Assembly (NCBI GenBank): GCA_947483075.1
Contig: CANKLE010000016.1
Coordinates: 1 to 40,300, forward strand
Direction of reading: 5' to 3'
DNA length: 40,300 bases
Source of the DNA: Flavobacteriaceae bacterium
Lineage (GTDB): Bacteria > Bacteroidota > Bacteroidia > Flavobacteriales > Flavobacteriaceae
The position numbers were made by a program, and so were the translations under genes. Below, piece by piece: positions 1-8,085 of the stretch. The notes beneath the pieces were generated by a model. It had not been told where the DNA came from and did not search any database. It saw nothing but the letters and a program-made list of their open reading frames with translations. The first letter of the stretch is position 1. Each line of letters starts with the position of its first letter.

Positions 1-1814
1 CGGTTGTAGTTGGACGAAAAGTAAAACCAACTTCCAAATAGTTGAGGGATTTTTAAAAATTTGCTGTCGTCGGGCGTGCGGGCTTCATAAAAATCATAGG
101 TTACCGTTGGGCGTAAATCAATTCCATAACCATAAAAATCATTTTTTTTATCGGCCGAATCAACCGATAAATTAATTGAATTGTCTTGTACTTTTCCGGT
201 TTTGTTTTCAAAGGAAGTTTCTGAAGAAAACTGCACATTAAAGGTGTTGTAATTGGCCGTTGGATTTAATATTCGGTAACTCCATTCGGTCATGAATCCG
301 TGGTAATGGGTCTGAAAATTGATGCCTAAATCATTGTTGTCAAAGTCTTTAGAAACATATTTTCCGCCTATGCCGTACCGGAATTTTCCACTGGTTTCGG
401 CCAAGTAAAGGGAAGTGTTAATTCCGTTTTTATCTGCGCCAAAAGTGGGGTAATTGAGGTAGCTGTATTTGACGTCTCCTTTGGCCGCAAACGTATTTTT
501 TTGGGTATTCAGGTCAAACAAAACCGCCGAAACATTGGCGTCTTTGGCTGATCCATTTCTCGTAACGTTGGTGTTGATAAAAGTCACCGAAGAGTTTTTT
601 CTGAATCGCTGATCAAGAACGACTACATTGTAATTGGTGGCCGGTTGTAGTTCGGCTTTCCGCTCTACACCAGTATCGGTATTGGTTACCTGTACACTCG
701 TATTTTCGGTTACGGCGTTCAAAAAGCCCACCCCCAATCCGTCTTTAGAACGACCGGATATTTTTACGGCATTGATCAATTGAATGGTGCTGGGTAATTT
801 GGCCGTTTCATTGGCGGCTAAGGAAAGGTCTGGTGTTTCGCCAATGCGTCGGGAATAAACCAAATCACCTTTGCTAAACAAATCGGTTCCTTCGGTAAAG
901 AAGGGTCGGTTTTCGGTAAATTTTTGTTCAAAAGGGCTCAAATTCAATTCGACATTGTCAAACTTAGTCTGCCCAAAATCGGGCACCAAAATCGCGTCCA
1001 AGGTAAACGCATCACTAATGCCGTATTTTACATCCAATCCGCCTTTGAGTTCACCATAGGTTTTTTGCGTATGGCTGGAATTTAAATAAAAAGACGAATA
1101 CGGAATAAAGAATAAGCGGGTGGGAGTTTCTATGTTTTCGATTCCATCTAAAATCCCCGATTGGGCACTCTCGTTATTGATTTTAGTATCAATGAAATTC
1201 CAGGTAAACAACTGCCGATCTCTGCGAATTTCGCGGTAAAAATTCACCCCCCATTCTTGTTTGATGGCCTTCGAAAATCGCAGTGCCGCATAGGGAATTT
1301 TCATTTCTACCACCCAGCCATAATCAGTCATTGCAATATGGCTTTCCCAAATCGCGTCCCAGCTAAAGTCTTCTCCGTTTTGGTTGGTAAAAATACAGTC
1401 TGCTTGCACACCTGCGGCACTTACATAAAACCGAAAGTCTTGTTGGCCGTCGTTAAATCCGTTTAGGAATATCCCAAAATTTTCGGACGAGCCAAAGTTA
1501 TCTCGGGGAGTAATTTCTTTTAATATTTTGTTGGGTTCGTTGTCAAATAATTTTGCCGCGATATAGACCGCATCATTGGTGTAGGCCACTTGAACCTCGG
1601 TCTTGGTTTTTTGAGGAATCGGTTTGCCGTTGTCGGGCGCAAACATTGTAAAATCAGTTGCAACAGGTGCAGCACTCCAAATGGATTCAGTCAGTTTTCC
1701 GTCAACTTCCATATGGTCGGAAGTTTTTACCGCGGTTAAATGTTTCTTTTGACTAAAAGAAGGGGTAGAAATAAACAATAAGGCGAATAGAATAATACAA
1801 GAGGGAGTTCTCAT
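1..1814 (-). CDS. DUF5916 / CBM9-like domain protein, 5' part only
   Basis: This reading frame has no stop from the ATG at 1814 down to base 1, so the window holds about 604 N-terminal residues and the C-terminus lies off the left edge. The start MRTPSCIILFALLFIS... is a signal peptide ending near SFSQ. Residues about 25-210 resemble a family 9 carbohydrate-binding-type domain (VDGKLTESIWSAAPVATDF, later FGIFLNGFNDGQQDFRF and GWVVEMKIPYAALRF). The following part (DFGQTKFDNVELNLSPFE, ENRPFFTEGTDLF) matches DUF5916 proteins as I remember them, which are usually about 800 residues and end in an outer-membrane beta-barrel-like region. Bacteroidota proteins of this family are envelope proteins of unknown activity; some are labelled hydrolases without proof. 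A well-formed promoter sits just upstream (1835-1864). Family assignment is firm, function is not. Confidence 0.85.
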   Translation of the reverse strand, partial: MRTPSCIILFALLFISTPSFSQKKHLTAVKTSDHMEVDGKLTESIWSAAPVATDFTMFAPDNGKPIPQKTKTEVQVAYTNDAVYIAAKLFDNEPNKILKEITPRDNFGSSENFGIFLNGFNDGQQDFRFYVSAAGVQADCIFTNQNGEDFSWDAIWESHIAMTDYGWVVEMKIPYAALRFSKAIKQEWGVNFYREIRRDRQLFTWNFIDTKINNESAQSGILDGIENIETPTRLFFIPYSSFYLNSSHTQKTYGELKGGLDVKYGISDAFTLDAILVPDFGQTKFDNVELNLSPFEQKFTENRPFFTEGTDLFSKGDLVYSRRIGETPDLSLAANETAKLPSTIQLINAVKISGRSKDGLGVGFLNAVTENTSVQVTNTDTGVERKAELQPATNYNVVVLDQRFRKNSSVTFINTNVTRNGSAKDANVSAVLFDLNTQKNTFAAKGDVKYSYLNYPTFGADKNGINTSLYLAETSGKFRYGIGGKYVSKDFDNNDLGINFQTHYHGFMTEWSYRILNPTANYNTFNVQFSSETSFENKTGKVQDNSINLSVDSADKKNDFYGYGIDLRPTVTYDFYEARTPDDSKFLKIPQLFGSWFYFSSNYN

Positions 1815-1834
1815 AACTAGGCTTTTAACAAAAG

Positions 1835-1864
1835 CAAATTTAATTATTTAATTGAATCGTACAA
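1835..1864 (-). promoter_or_regulatory. Promoter of the DUF5916 gene
   Basis: On the minus strand there is TTG (1864-1862), a 19-base spacer, then TAAATTTG (1842-1835). This fits the Bacteroidota pattern TTG-N17-23-TAnnTTTG exactly and lies about 20 bases before the ATG at 1814. Confidence 0.65.
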
Positions 1865-1884
1865 GTCTGGCGCAATAATGTGTA

Positions 1885-2325
1885 CTAGCTTTTGTTTTTG
1901 TACATGACAAAATGGGTGCCTATGTCGCCTATCGAAAAGGGTTCGCCGGTTTTTGAGTAGCCCATTTTTTCGTAAAAGGTCACCGCTTTTTCGCGGGCAT
2001 TCAACCATATAATTACACCTGATTTGTCCTTAATTTGGGTTTCGGCAAATTCCATTAATATCGCCCCAATCCCTTTGTTTTGGTAGGCTGCTAAAACGGC
2101 CATGCCTCTAAACTGCAATTGGCTTTCAGCAGCAATCCAATCATTCGAGGCAACAAACAAGGAAAGCACACCAATTATATTTTTGCCATCAAAAATGCCA
2201 AAATGCCGAGTTGTTGGTAAATTATCTCCTGCAAAGCAGCAAGTTTCTAGTGCCTTGCCTGGACGCAAAACCGGATGCCGCACCAAGAAGGTTTCGGGGG
2301 TGCTAATGGGTTTGCAGCTGTACAT
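1885..2325 (-). CDS. GNAT family N-acetyltransferase
   Basis: A 146-residue single-domain GNAT protein, which would transfer an acetyl group from acetyl-CoA to an amine of unknown substrate. The core beta-4/alpha-3 region is visible: LQFRGMAVLAAYQNKGIG (about residues 70-87) is the acetyl-CoA pyrophosphate-binding motif A (Q/RxxGxG/A form), followed by ILMEFAETQIK and the beta-5 strand VIIWLNAREKAVTFYEKMGY, the typical C-terminal part of the fold. There is no signal peptide, so it should be cytosolic. It stands alone, transcribed away from tRNA-Gly. Family is clear; substrate cannot be told from the sequence. Confidence 0.88.
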   Translation of the reverse strand: MYSCKPISTPETFLVRHPVLRPGKALETCCFAGDNLPTTRHFGIFDGKNIIGVLSLFVASNDWIAAESQLQFRGMAVLAAYQNKGIGAILMEFAETQIKDKSGVIIWLNAREKAVTFYEKMGYSKTGEPFSIGDIGTHFVMYKNKS

Positions 2326-2410
2326 GCTCTGTTATTTTAGGTTTAACAAATTCACAATGTTATTGTTAGCTTTCTGTTGTTGAGTTCCGTGCTACTTTTT
2401 GAAAAAAAAC

Positions 2411-2442
2411 TTGCAACTAAGAAAACTTATTCTATATATTTG
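2411..2442 (+). promoter_or_regulatory. Promoter of tRNA-Gly
   Basis: TTG at 2411-2413, a 21-base spacer, and TATATTTG at 2435-2442 form a perfect Bacteroidota promoter (TTG-N17-23-TAnnTTTG). The tRNA begins 13 bases further on. Confidence 0.75.
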
Positions 2443-2454
2443 CACCTCATTATT

Positions 2455-2511
<57 letters not shown>

Positions 2512-2527
<16 letters not shown>

Positions 2528-2569
2528 CTGAAAAAATCACCTCTAGTTTTGCTAGGGGTTTTTTTATGC
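2512..2569 (+). repeat. Direct repeat, copy 1: tRNA-Gly 3' end plus terminator
   Basis: Bases 2512-2550 are identical over 39 bases to 2605-2643. The repeat covers the last 16 bases of tRNA-Gly, the spacer and the 5' arm of the terminator. The likeness continues through the terminator with two substitutions and one indel. Confidence 0.9.
2540..2565 (+). terminator. Rho-independent terminator of tRNA-Gly
   Basis: The stem CCTCTAG/CTAGGGG (one T-G wobble) with loop TTTTG is followed by seven T. It lies 12 bases after the tRNA end. Confidence 0.85.
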
Positions 2570-2604
2570 AATTAAGGCGAGAAGTAAATCCCGACCCTTC
2601 GGGA

Positions 2605-2663
2605 AGCCTCGTCTTCCGCTCTGAAAAAATCACCTCTAGTTTTCGCTAGAGGTTTTTTTATGC
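2605..2663 (+). repeat. Direct repeat, copy 2: orphan tRNA-Gly 3' end plus terminator
   Basis: This is a second copy of the tRNA-Gly tail and terminator, 93 bases downstream of the first, with no tRNA body in front of it. The 35 bases between the copies hold the small hairpin TCCCGA-CCCT-TCGGGA (2589-2604). Such a duplicated tRNA end is what integration at a tRNA 3' end leaves, but a simple tandem duplication is equally possible. Confidence 0.85.
2633..2659. terminator. Second terminator, probably bidirectional
   Basis: A perfect 7-bp stem CCTCTAG/CTAGAGG with loop TTTTCG and seven T on the plus side. It overlaps the stop codon of the peptidase E gene on the other strand; read in that direction it is followed by TGATTTTTT, so it may serve both sides. 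Confidence 0.75.
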
Positions 2664-3371
2664 CCAACTCCAATCGCCCAATTCGGTGCCAGATTCTACC
2701 TCTTGCGGAACTTGGCCTTGTTGAAATAGGCGAGCAGACAAATCCCCTTTTAATGTTATTGTCTTTCCTTTTACCTCCAGCCAACTTCCTTCGCGCAAGC
2801 CTAACACGGCTGTTTTGTGATAGGCGTGAAATTCTTGAATGCGCATTTCCCGGGTTTCGCCCATGTGTTTAGATTGCCCATCCGGATCTAAATAATGCGG
2901 ATTTAAGTTAAACGGAAGTGCGCACAAGGTTTCAAAATGAGGCGGATAGGCAATGGGCATGTCATTGGTGGTGTGCATGCTTTGCCCCAAAATATTACTG
3001 CCCGCACTGGTTCCCAAATAGGGCGTGCCTTGTTCCAACTGGGATTTCAGCACTTCAATAAGTTTGTTATGGTAAAGTTGTTCTACCAACACAAAGGTGT
3101 TTCCGCCGCCGGTAAAAATGCCTTCGGCTTCCTGGATTGCTTTACTAGGGTTATCAAATTCATGAATGCCTTTTACCGCAAAACCCCAAGATTCAAATGT
3201 GGCTCGTACTTTTTGGGTATACTCGTTGTGCGAAATCCCTCCCGGACGCGCATACGGAATAAATAGTATAGTCTTGCAGCCTGCAAAATGGTGCAGAATA
3301 GGTTCTTTTAAATAAGCCAAATAGCTCCCGCCGTGTAGGGTTGAGGTACTGGCCACAAGTAAATTTTTCAT
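2658..3371 (-). CDS. pepE: Dipeptidase E (S51 family)
   Basis: A cytosolic serine peptidase that, in the characterised family, cleaves dipeptides with N-terminal aspartate. Counting from the ATG at 3371 (237 residues), the nucleophile is S122 in GTSAGSN, and D137 and H159 fit the Ser120/Asp135/His157 triad of the E. coli enzyme with a constant offset of two. The glycine-rich EGIFTGGGNTF near residues 83-93 is also typical. The frame can be extended to an ATG at 3407, but the extra 12 residues do not look like the family, whose N-terminus is MKNLLVASTS-like. The gene ends inside the second copy of the tRNA-Gly terminator. It is a single gene, convergent with tRNA-Gly. Confidence 0.9.
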   Translation of the reverse strand: MKNLLVASTSTLHGGSYLAYLKEPILHHFAGCKTILFIPYARPGGISHNEYTQKVRATFESWGFAVKGIHEFDNPSKAIQEAEGIFTGGGNTFVLVEQLYHNKLIEVLKSQLEQGTPYLGTSAGSNILGQSMHTTNDMPIAYPPHFETLCALPFNLNPHYLDPDGQSKHMGETREMRIQEFHAYHKTAVLGLREGSWLEVKGKTITLKGDLSARLFQQGQVPQEVESGTELGDWSWA

Positions 3372-3467
3372 AAGCAGTTCGATGCAATTCGAAAGGCGAA
3401 TATACAATCTTTGTTTGGCAGTATAAAAAAGTTTATTGCGCCAAGTTTTCGTTAAAACCGGCCTAAG

Positions 3468-3500
3468 TTGCCGTCAGTTGGTAGGAAAACGATAGTTTTG
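3468..3500 (+). promoter_or_regulatory. Promoter of the small envelope-protein pair
   Basis: TTG at 3468-3470, a 22-base spacer and TAGTTTTG at 3493-3500 fit TTG-N17-23-TAnnTTTG. The ATG of the first gene is 30 bases downstream. Confidence 0.65.
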
Positions 3501-3530
3501 TTTCGCTAAGTAAAGTAATACCCTATTTCT

Positions 3531-4280
3531 ATGCGGCTATCCCATTTTATCACGATCTGCTTTTGCTGCTTTGCCTCTTTGATTTGGGGACAAAAAAGCA
3601 CCGAAAAAGCCCTATTAATGCATGTCGTTGTAGATACTGCAGGTGTCGAAAAAGTGAATGTGTTGAATTTGCGCAGCAACAAAATGGTGGCCACCGATAA
3701 AAAAGGAAGCTGCACAATTGCAGTAAAACTGGGCGATATTTTGGTAATTACTGCCGTAAACCTAGAAACGCGCAGGCATGAAATCACTGCCGAAGAATTT
3801 GACAGCGCAGCCGCAATCCAAAAAATGAGCTACCGCATTACGCCTTTAGAAGAAGTGAATGTAAATGAAAACGCCAACGTAAACGAAACCAGTTTGGGCA
3901 TCGTGGCGGCCAATCAAAAAAAATATACGCCGGCTACGCGCAAATTACGAACCGCCCAAACCGGATTTTTAGATCCGCTGCTCAATAAAATGTCGGGCAG
4001 AACCAGCGATTTGAAAAAGCAGGTTACAATCGAACAGAAAGAAAAGCTGTTACTCAAACTCGACGGTTTATACGAAGAGAAATACTACACCGATGTGCTC
4101 AAAATTGCACCCGAGGCCATTCCCGGTTTTCAGTATTACCTGATAGACGATCCCGAGTTTGCACGTGCCTTAAAAGACAAAAACAAAACCCTCACCATGT
4201 TTTATGTGAAGCGCTTGGCCTTGAACTATAATGAAATTTTATTGAAAGAATCCCATGCACAAGAACCACAACCGCAGTAA
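3531..4280 (+). CDS. Carboxypeptidase-like regulatory domain protein
   Basis: A 249-residue exported protein. The N-terminus has a short hydrophobic signal peptide ending near LIWGQ. Residues about 30-110 (VVVDTAGVEKVNVLNLRSNK, later GSCTIAVKLGDILVITA) look like the carboxypeptidase-D-type regulatory beta-sandwich that is common in Bacteroidota envelope proteins, where it often opens TonB-dependent receptors; no receptor follows here. Residues about 120-245 are charged and of no recognised fold. The gene overlaps the start of the next gene by 26 bases, so the two are co-transcribed and probably act together. Domain call is moderate; function unknown. Confidence 0.7.
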   Translation: MRLSHFITICFCCFASLIWGQKSTEKALLMHVVVDTAGVEKVNVLNLRSNKMVATDKKGSCTIAVKLGDILVITAVNLETRRHEITAEEFDSAAAIQKMSYRITPLEEVNVNENANVNETSLGIVAANQKKYTPATRKLRTAQTGFLDPLLNKMSGRTSDLKKQVTIEQKEKLLLKLDGLYEEKYYTDVLKIAPEAIPGFQYYLIDDPEFARALKDKNKTLTMFYVKRLALNYNEILLKESHAQEPQPQ

Positions 4281-4779
4281 CTATATTGTTTTGCTTGGGG
4301 CAATTCTGTTTGTGTTGTGCACTTCATTTGCGGCACATAAGTTTTATGTTGGCATTTACCAAGTGGCCTATGCTCCGGCAAAGAAACGCCTGCAAATTTC
4401 GATGCGCTTGTTTGTAGACGATTGCAATGCGGCCTTGTACCAAAACTACCATCAAAAAACCAAATTGGGAGACAAACAAGAAGTTGCAGCAGAGGTAAGC
4501 TTGCTTGACACCTACATCAAATCACGGTTTAAAGTACAGATAAACGGCAAATTTTATGCACTTCACTTTAAGCGCAAAGAACTCGAAAACAATGTGCTGA
4601 TTTGTTATTATACCTGTGAGGAAGTGCCCAAACCCAATCGGGTCGTGATTGACAACAGCATGTTCACCACTGAATTTCCTGACCAACAAAACATTTTACA
4701 AGTCGAGCTGTATGGCAAAAAACAAAGTGCCTTACTCACACAAAATTCCAGCAAAGCAGAATTTGTTGATACGCCATAA
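4255..4779 (+). CDS. DUF6702-like exported protein
   Basis: A 174-residue protein with one N-terminal hydrophobic segment (about residues 10-26, YIVLLGAILFVLCTSFAA), followed by AHKFYVGIYQVAYAP. This HKFYVS-like opening and the later MRLFVDDC match the small Bacteroidota family DUF6702 as I recall it. The mature part is probably periplasmic or lipid-exposed and beta-rich. It overlaps the upstream gene by 26 bases and precedes an M1 peptidase by 57 bases, an arrangement suggesting an operon for envelope protein turnover, though this is inference. No catalytic motif is visible. Confidence 0.7.
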   Translation: MHKNHNRSNYIVLLGAILFVLCTSFAAHKFYVGIYQVAYAPAKKRLQISMRLFVDDCNAALYQNYHQKTKLGDKQEVAAEVSLLDTYIKSRFKVQINGKFYALHFKRKELENNVLICYYTCEEVPKPNRVVIDNSMFTTEFPDQQNILQVELYGKKQSALLTQNSSKAEFVDTP

Positions 4780-4836
4780 TACAAGAAAAATACCTATTTT
4801 TAGCCCGTTTTTAGAACCTCATTTAGACAAGCACCT

Positions 4837-7080
4837 ATGAAAAAAATAGCCACGCTACTTCTCTTATTTTCAGTCAGTATTGCATTCGCTCAACAACCCA
4901 ATAAAATCAAAGAAAAAGGCAGCGTCGATGTAAATAAATTTCGTCAAAATTACGACCTCTTTGCTACGCCCAATATGTACCGCACGGCCTCTGGTGCTCC
5001 GGGTCCAGAATATTACCAACAACAAGCCGATTATAAAATTGACGTTGAACTCGATGATAAAAACACCCGTTTGTATGGGGTTGAAACCATTACCTACCAC
5101 AACAACGCCAAGGAATCTTTAGATTATTTGTGGATACAGTTAGATCAAAATCAACAAGCTAAAAATTCCAATTCAAAATTGGTGGGCAGCAACAAAACTG
5201 ATCCAGCGATGAGCCCACAAGGCTTTTCACGCAACTACTTAGAAGACAAATTTGACGGTGGATTTCGCATCGATTTCATCCAAGATGCCGCCGGTAAACC
5301 GATGAAATATACCATCAATCAAACCATGATGCGCGTAGAATTGCCCAAGCCATTGGCCCACGGACAAACGGTTGCTATGACAATAAAATATTGGTACAAC
5401 ATCAACAATTACATGCTCGATGGCGGACGCTCGGGCTACGAACATTTTGACACCGATGGCAATAATTTGTACATCATTGCACAATTTTATCCCAGAATGG
5501 CCGTGTACAATGACGTCGAAGGTTGGCAAAATATGCAGTTTTGGGGCAGTGGCGAATTTGCGCTTCCCTTCGGAAATTTTGAGGTAAACATTACCGTTCC
5601 CGCCGATCACATTATGGAGGCCACCGGCAGCTTGCAAAACAGAAGCGAAGTGTTTACTCCGGCTCAATTGCAGCGTTATGCCTTGGCCGAGAAATCGTAT
5701 GATAAACCCGTAATTGTGGTTACGCAAGCCGAAGCCGAAGCGGCCGAAAAATCATTTTCAACCCAAAAGAAAACCTGGAAATTCAAAGCCGAAAATGTAC
5801 GTGACTTTGGAATCGCCACCTCGCGCAAATTCATCTACGATGCCATGGCCGTAAAATTGGGCGGTAAAGATGTGATGGCAGTATCGGTTTATCCCAAAGA
5901 GGGCAATCCGTTGTGGGAACAATATTCTACCCGTGCCGTAGCCCACACCCTCAAAAGCTATTCCAGCCATACCTTTGATTATCCCTATCCCAAAGCCGTT
6001 TCGGTACACGCCAACGACCAAGGCATGGAATACCCGATGATTTGTTGGAACTGGGGTCGTCCAGAACCCGATGGCAGCTACAGCGACCGTGTAAAATACG
6101 GCATGTTGAGTGTCATTATTCACGAAGTGGGGCACAACTTTTTCCCGATGATTGTCAATTCAGACGAGCGCCAATGGACGTGGATGGACGAAGGGCTCAA
6201 CACCTTTATGGAATATTTGGCCGAAATAGAATGGGAAGCGACATTCCCCGTTGATCGCGGTCCAGCTCGTTTAATTGTTCCTTACATGAGCGGGGCACAA
6301 TCGGGATTAGAGCCGATTATGACCAATTCAGAAAGTATACGTCAGTTTGGTAGCAATGCCTATGGCAAACCGGCTGCGGGTTTAAACATTTTGCGCGAAA
6401 CCATCATGGGACACGACTTGTTCGACTACGCCTTCAAAACCTACGCCAACCGCTGGAAATTTAAGCATCCAACGCCCGAAGATTTCTTTAGAACCATGGA
6501 AGACGCCTCGGCGGTAGATTTGGATTGGTTCATTAGAGGCTGGTTTTACACCACCGATTTCAATGACATTGGCATCAAAGAAGTGAAGAAATATTTTGTG
6601 TCCAACAACGAAACCAAAGAGGTCAAAGACTATTTGTCCAAAAGACGTCGTCGCCGTTCGGGAGTCGATGGGCCAATGGTCTATCTAGTTGCCGAGGGCA
6701 GTGAAGATTATACGCCCGAAATGAATAAGCCTTTTGATCCCAAAGAAATTATTCACCTCAATGACTATATAAAAACCCATTTTACCCCCGAAGAACAAGC
6801 CAAATTAACCGTGCCCAAGTATTTTTATCAAGTAACTTTTGATAAACCAGGCGGATTGGTAATGCCGATTATCGTTGAAATCACCTATGAAGATGGCACC
6901 ATCGAAAACCAAACCTTTCCGGCTCAAATTTGGCGCTTAAATGATGCCGAAGTTTCCCGTACCTTCGCCACACAAAAGGCGATTACTAAAATTGTCATAG
7001 ACCCAAGACAAGAAACGGCCGATATTGACCTCACCAACAATACCTGGCCCAAACAAGATACACCTTCAAAATTTGACTAA
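4837..7080 (+). CDS. M1 family metallopeptidase (gluzincin)
   Basis: A 747-residue exported zinc peptidase. Residues 1-19 form a signal peptide (MKKIATLLLLFSVSIAFAQ). The zinc site is complete: HEVGH at 429-433 and the third ligand E452 in WMDEGLN, with the expected 18-residue spacing. GMEYP (396-400) stands where aminopeptidase N has its GxMEN substrate-binding motif, with Y replacing N, so exopeptidase specificity may differ. The N-terminal 300 residues are the beta-sandwich that binds the peptide amino end, and the tail after about 560 has no motif I can name, including an unusually basic KRRRRRSG stretch. It probably hydrolyses peptides in the periplasm. tatA follows after 18 bases. Confidence 0.92.
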   Translation: MKKIATLLLLFSVSIAFAQQPNKIKEKGSVDVNKFRQNYDLFATPNMYRTASGAPGPEYYQQQADYKIDVELDDKNTRLYGVETITYHNNAKESLDYLWIQLDQNQQAKNSNSKLVGSNKTDPAMSPQGFSRNYLEDKFDGGFRIDFIQDAAGKPMKYTINQTMMRVELPKPLAHGQTVAMTIKYWYNINNYMLDGGRSGYEHFDTDGNNLYIIAQFYPRMAVYNDVEGWQNMQFWGSGEFALPFGNFEVNITVPADHIMEATGSLQNRSEVFTPAQLQRYALAEKSYDKPVIVVTQAEAEAAEKSFSTQKKTWKFKAENVRDFGIATSRKFIYDAMAVKLGGKDVMAVSVYPKEGNPLWEQYSTRAVAHTLKSYSSHTFDYPYPKAVSVHANDQGMEYPMICWNWGRPEPDGSYSDRVKYGMLSVIIHEVGHNFFPMIVNSDERQWTWMDEGLNTFMEYLAEIEWEATFPVDRGPARLIVPYMSGAQSGLEPIMTNSESIRQFGSNAYGKPAAGLNILRETIMGHDLFDYAFKTYANRWKFKHPTPEDFFRTMEDASAVDLDWFIRGWFYTTDFNDIGIKEVKKYFVSNNETKEVKDYLSKRRRRRSGVDGPMVYLVAEGSEDYTPEMNKPFDPKEIIHLNDYIKTHFTPEEQAKLTVPKYFYQVTFDKPGGLVMPIIVEITYEDGTIENQTFPAQIWRLNDAEVSRTFATQKAITKIVIDPRQETADIDLTNNTWPKQDTPSKFD

Positions 7081-7098
7081 TACTAAAACAACTCGATT

Positions 7099-7443
7099 AT
7101 GTTTGGAATAGGCGGCGGAGAAATAGTGTTCATTATATTAGTTGCGTTGATGTTATTTGGTTCGGATAAAATACCAGAAATTGCCCGAACCTTGGGTAAA
7201 ATTATGGCGCAACTCAAGAATGCCACCAACGACATTAAAAGCGAAATTCAAAAAGGAGTAGAGGCCAATGGCTTAGATACCACCATCAAAGAAATTAAAA
7301 GCGACTTCACCGATTTGGGTGCGAGCATCAATAAAGATATTCGAGAAGCCCAAGCCAAAATGACCGCGCAGACCAATACGGTTTTGGACGAAGCCGCCAA
7401 AGAAGTCAATGAACTTGATGGACCTGTAAAACGCCAATCCTAA
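7099..7443 (+). CDS. tatA: Sec-independent translocase TatA/TatB-like protein
   Basis: A 114-residue membrane protein of the twin-arginine translocation system, which moves folded proteins across the inner membrane. Residues 1-20 (MFGIGGGEIVFIILVALMLF) are the single transmembrane helix, followed by the hinge GSDKIPEIARTLGK, then a long amphipathic and charged helix. The length is between typical TatA (about 60-90) and TatB (about 150 or more), and Bacteroidota often carry several such paralogues; without tatC nearby the exact role is open. Its stop codon is directly followed by the ATG of the PAP2 gene. Confidence 0.9.
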   Translation: MFGIGGGEIVFIILVALMLFGSDKIPEIARTLGKIMAQLKNATNDIKSEIQKGVEANGLDTTIKEIKSDFTDLGASINKDIREAQAKMTAQTNTVLDEAAKEVNELDGPVKRQS

Positions 7444-8004
7444 ATGGTATCCAAAGTTATCGCCTACGACCAACAACTGTTTGTTTTCCTAAATAATTTA
7501 GGATCTACCACCTATGATGGGTTTTGGGAGTTCATCACCAGTTTCATCAACTGGATGCCCCTTTTCTTGCTGTTGTTGTATGTGATTTATAAAAAAATAG
7601 GCGCCAAACAAACCCTGATTTTGTTGTTGTTTGTGGCGGGCTTAGTTGCCTTTACCGACCAATTCACCAACTTGGTCAAAAACAACGTACAGCGTTTGCG
7701 CCCCTGCAACACCGAGTCCTTAAAAGGACTTATTCGGGTAGTAATTTCTCGAAATTCGTTTAGTTTTTTCTCTGGACATGCCGCCAATACTATGGCAGTC
7801 ACCGTATTTTTATACCTGCAATTCAAGCGCCAACTGCCCTTCCTTATATTTTTGTTCTTCTGGCCCTTGGTGTTTGCCTACAGCCGCATTTATTTGGGGC
7901 TGCATTTCCCGCTTGATATTTTGGCTGGCTTTGCCTTTGGAAGCTGCAGTGGGTTTGCGTTCTTCAAGTTGTATGGCTGGGCCAAAACGCGCTATTCGTT
8001 TTAA
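7444..8004 (+). CDS. PAP2 family membrane phosphatase
   Basis: A 186-residue protein with about five transmembrane segments and the full PAP2/acid phosphatase signature: KNNVQRLRP (motif 1, residues about 79-87), FSGH (motif 2, about 111-114) and SRIYLGLHFPLD (motif 3, about 149-160). Enzymes of this family remove phosphate from lipid phosphates on the outer face of the inner membrane; undecaprenyl diphosphate or phosphatidylglycerol phosphate are the usual bacterial substrates. Which one applies here cannot be read from the sequence. The start codon abuts the tatA stop, so the two are co-transcribed. Confidence 0.88.
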   Translation: MVSKVIAYDQQLFVFLNNLGSTTYDGFWEFITSFINWMPLFLLLLYVIYKKIGAKQTLILLLFVAGLVAFTDQFTNLVKNNVQRLRPCNTESLKGLIRVVISRNSFSFFSGHAANTMAVTVFLYLQFKRQLPFLIFLFFWPLVFAYSRIYLGLHFPLDILAGFAFGSCSGFAFFKLYGWAKTRYSF

Positions 8005-8012
8005 TTTTTAGG

Positions 8013-8085
8013 AGCTAGTTCCAGCTGTCCGTTCTATTTTTTGTGTCCAACCCGGCCACAAAAAGATGCCACTTCCATCTGGGCT
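8013..8085 (+). repeat. Covarying intergenic hairpin element, copy 1
   Basis: Conserved arms enclose a variable hairpin. The 5' arm starts AGC (8013-8015), then CCAG (8021-8024) and CTGTCCGTTCTATT. The central stem is TTTTTGTG (8038-8045) with CACAAAAA (8057-8064). The 3' arm is GATGCCACTTCCAT followed by CTGG (8079-8082) and GCT (8083-8085). AGC can pair with GCT and CCAG with CTGG. A second copy (15488-15578) keeps the arms but has CCTG/CAGG instead, a compensatory change. This copy lies between two convergent genes and its last bases include part of the O-methyltransferase stop codon. Confidence 0.75.

Noticed and set aside
3372..3407. Upstream ATG of peptidase E
   Set aside because: The extra 12 residues are not in the family; the ATG at 3371 gives the normal start and catalytic numbering.
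8037..8064. Central stem of element copy 1 as a simple terminator
   Set aside because: No T run follows the stem on either strand, and the conserved arms outside it are not explained by termination.
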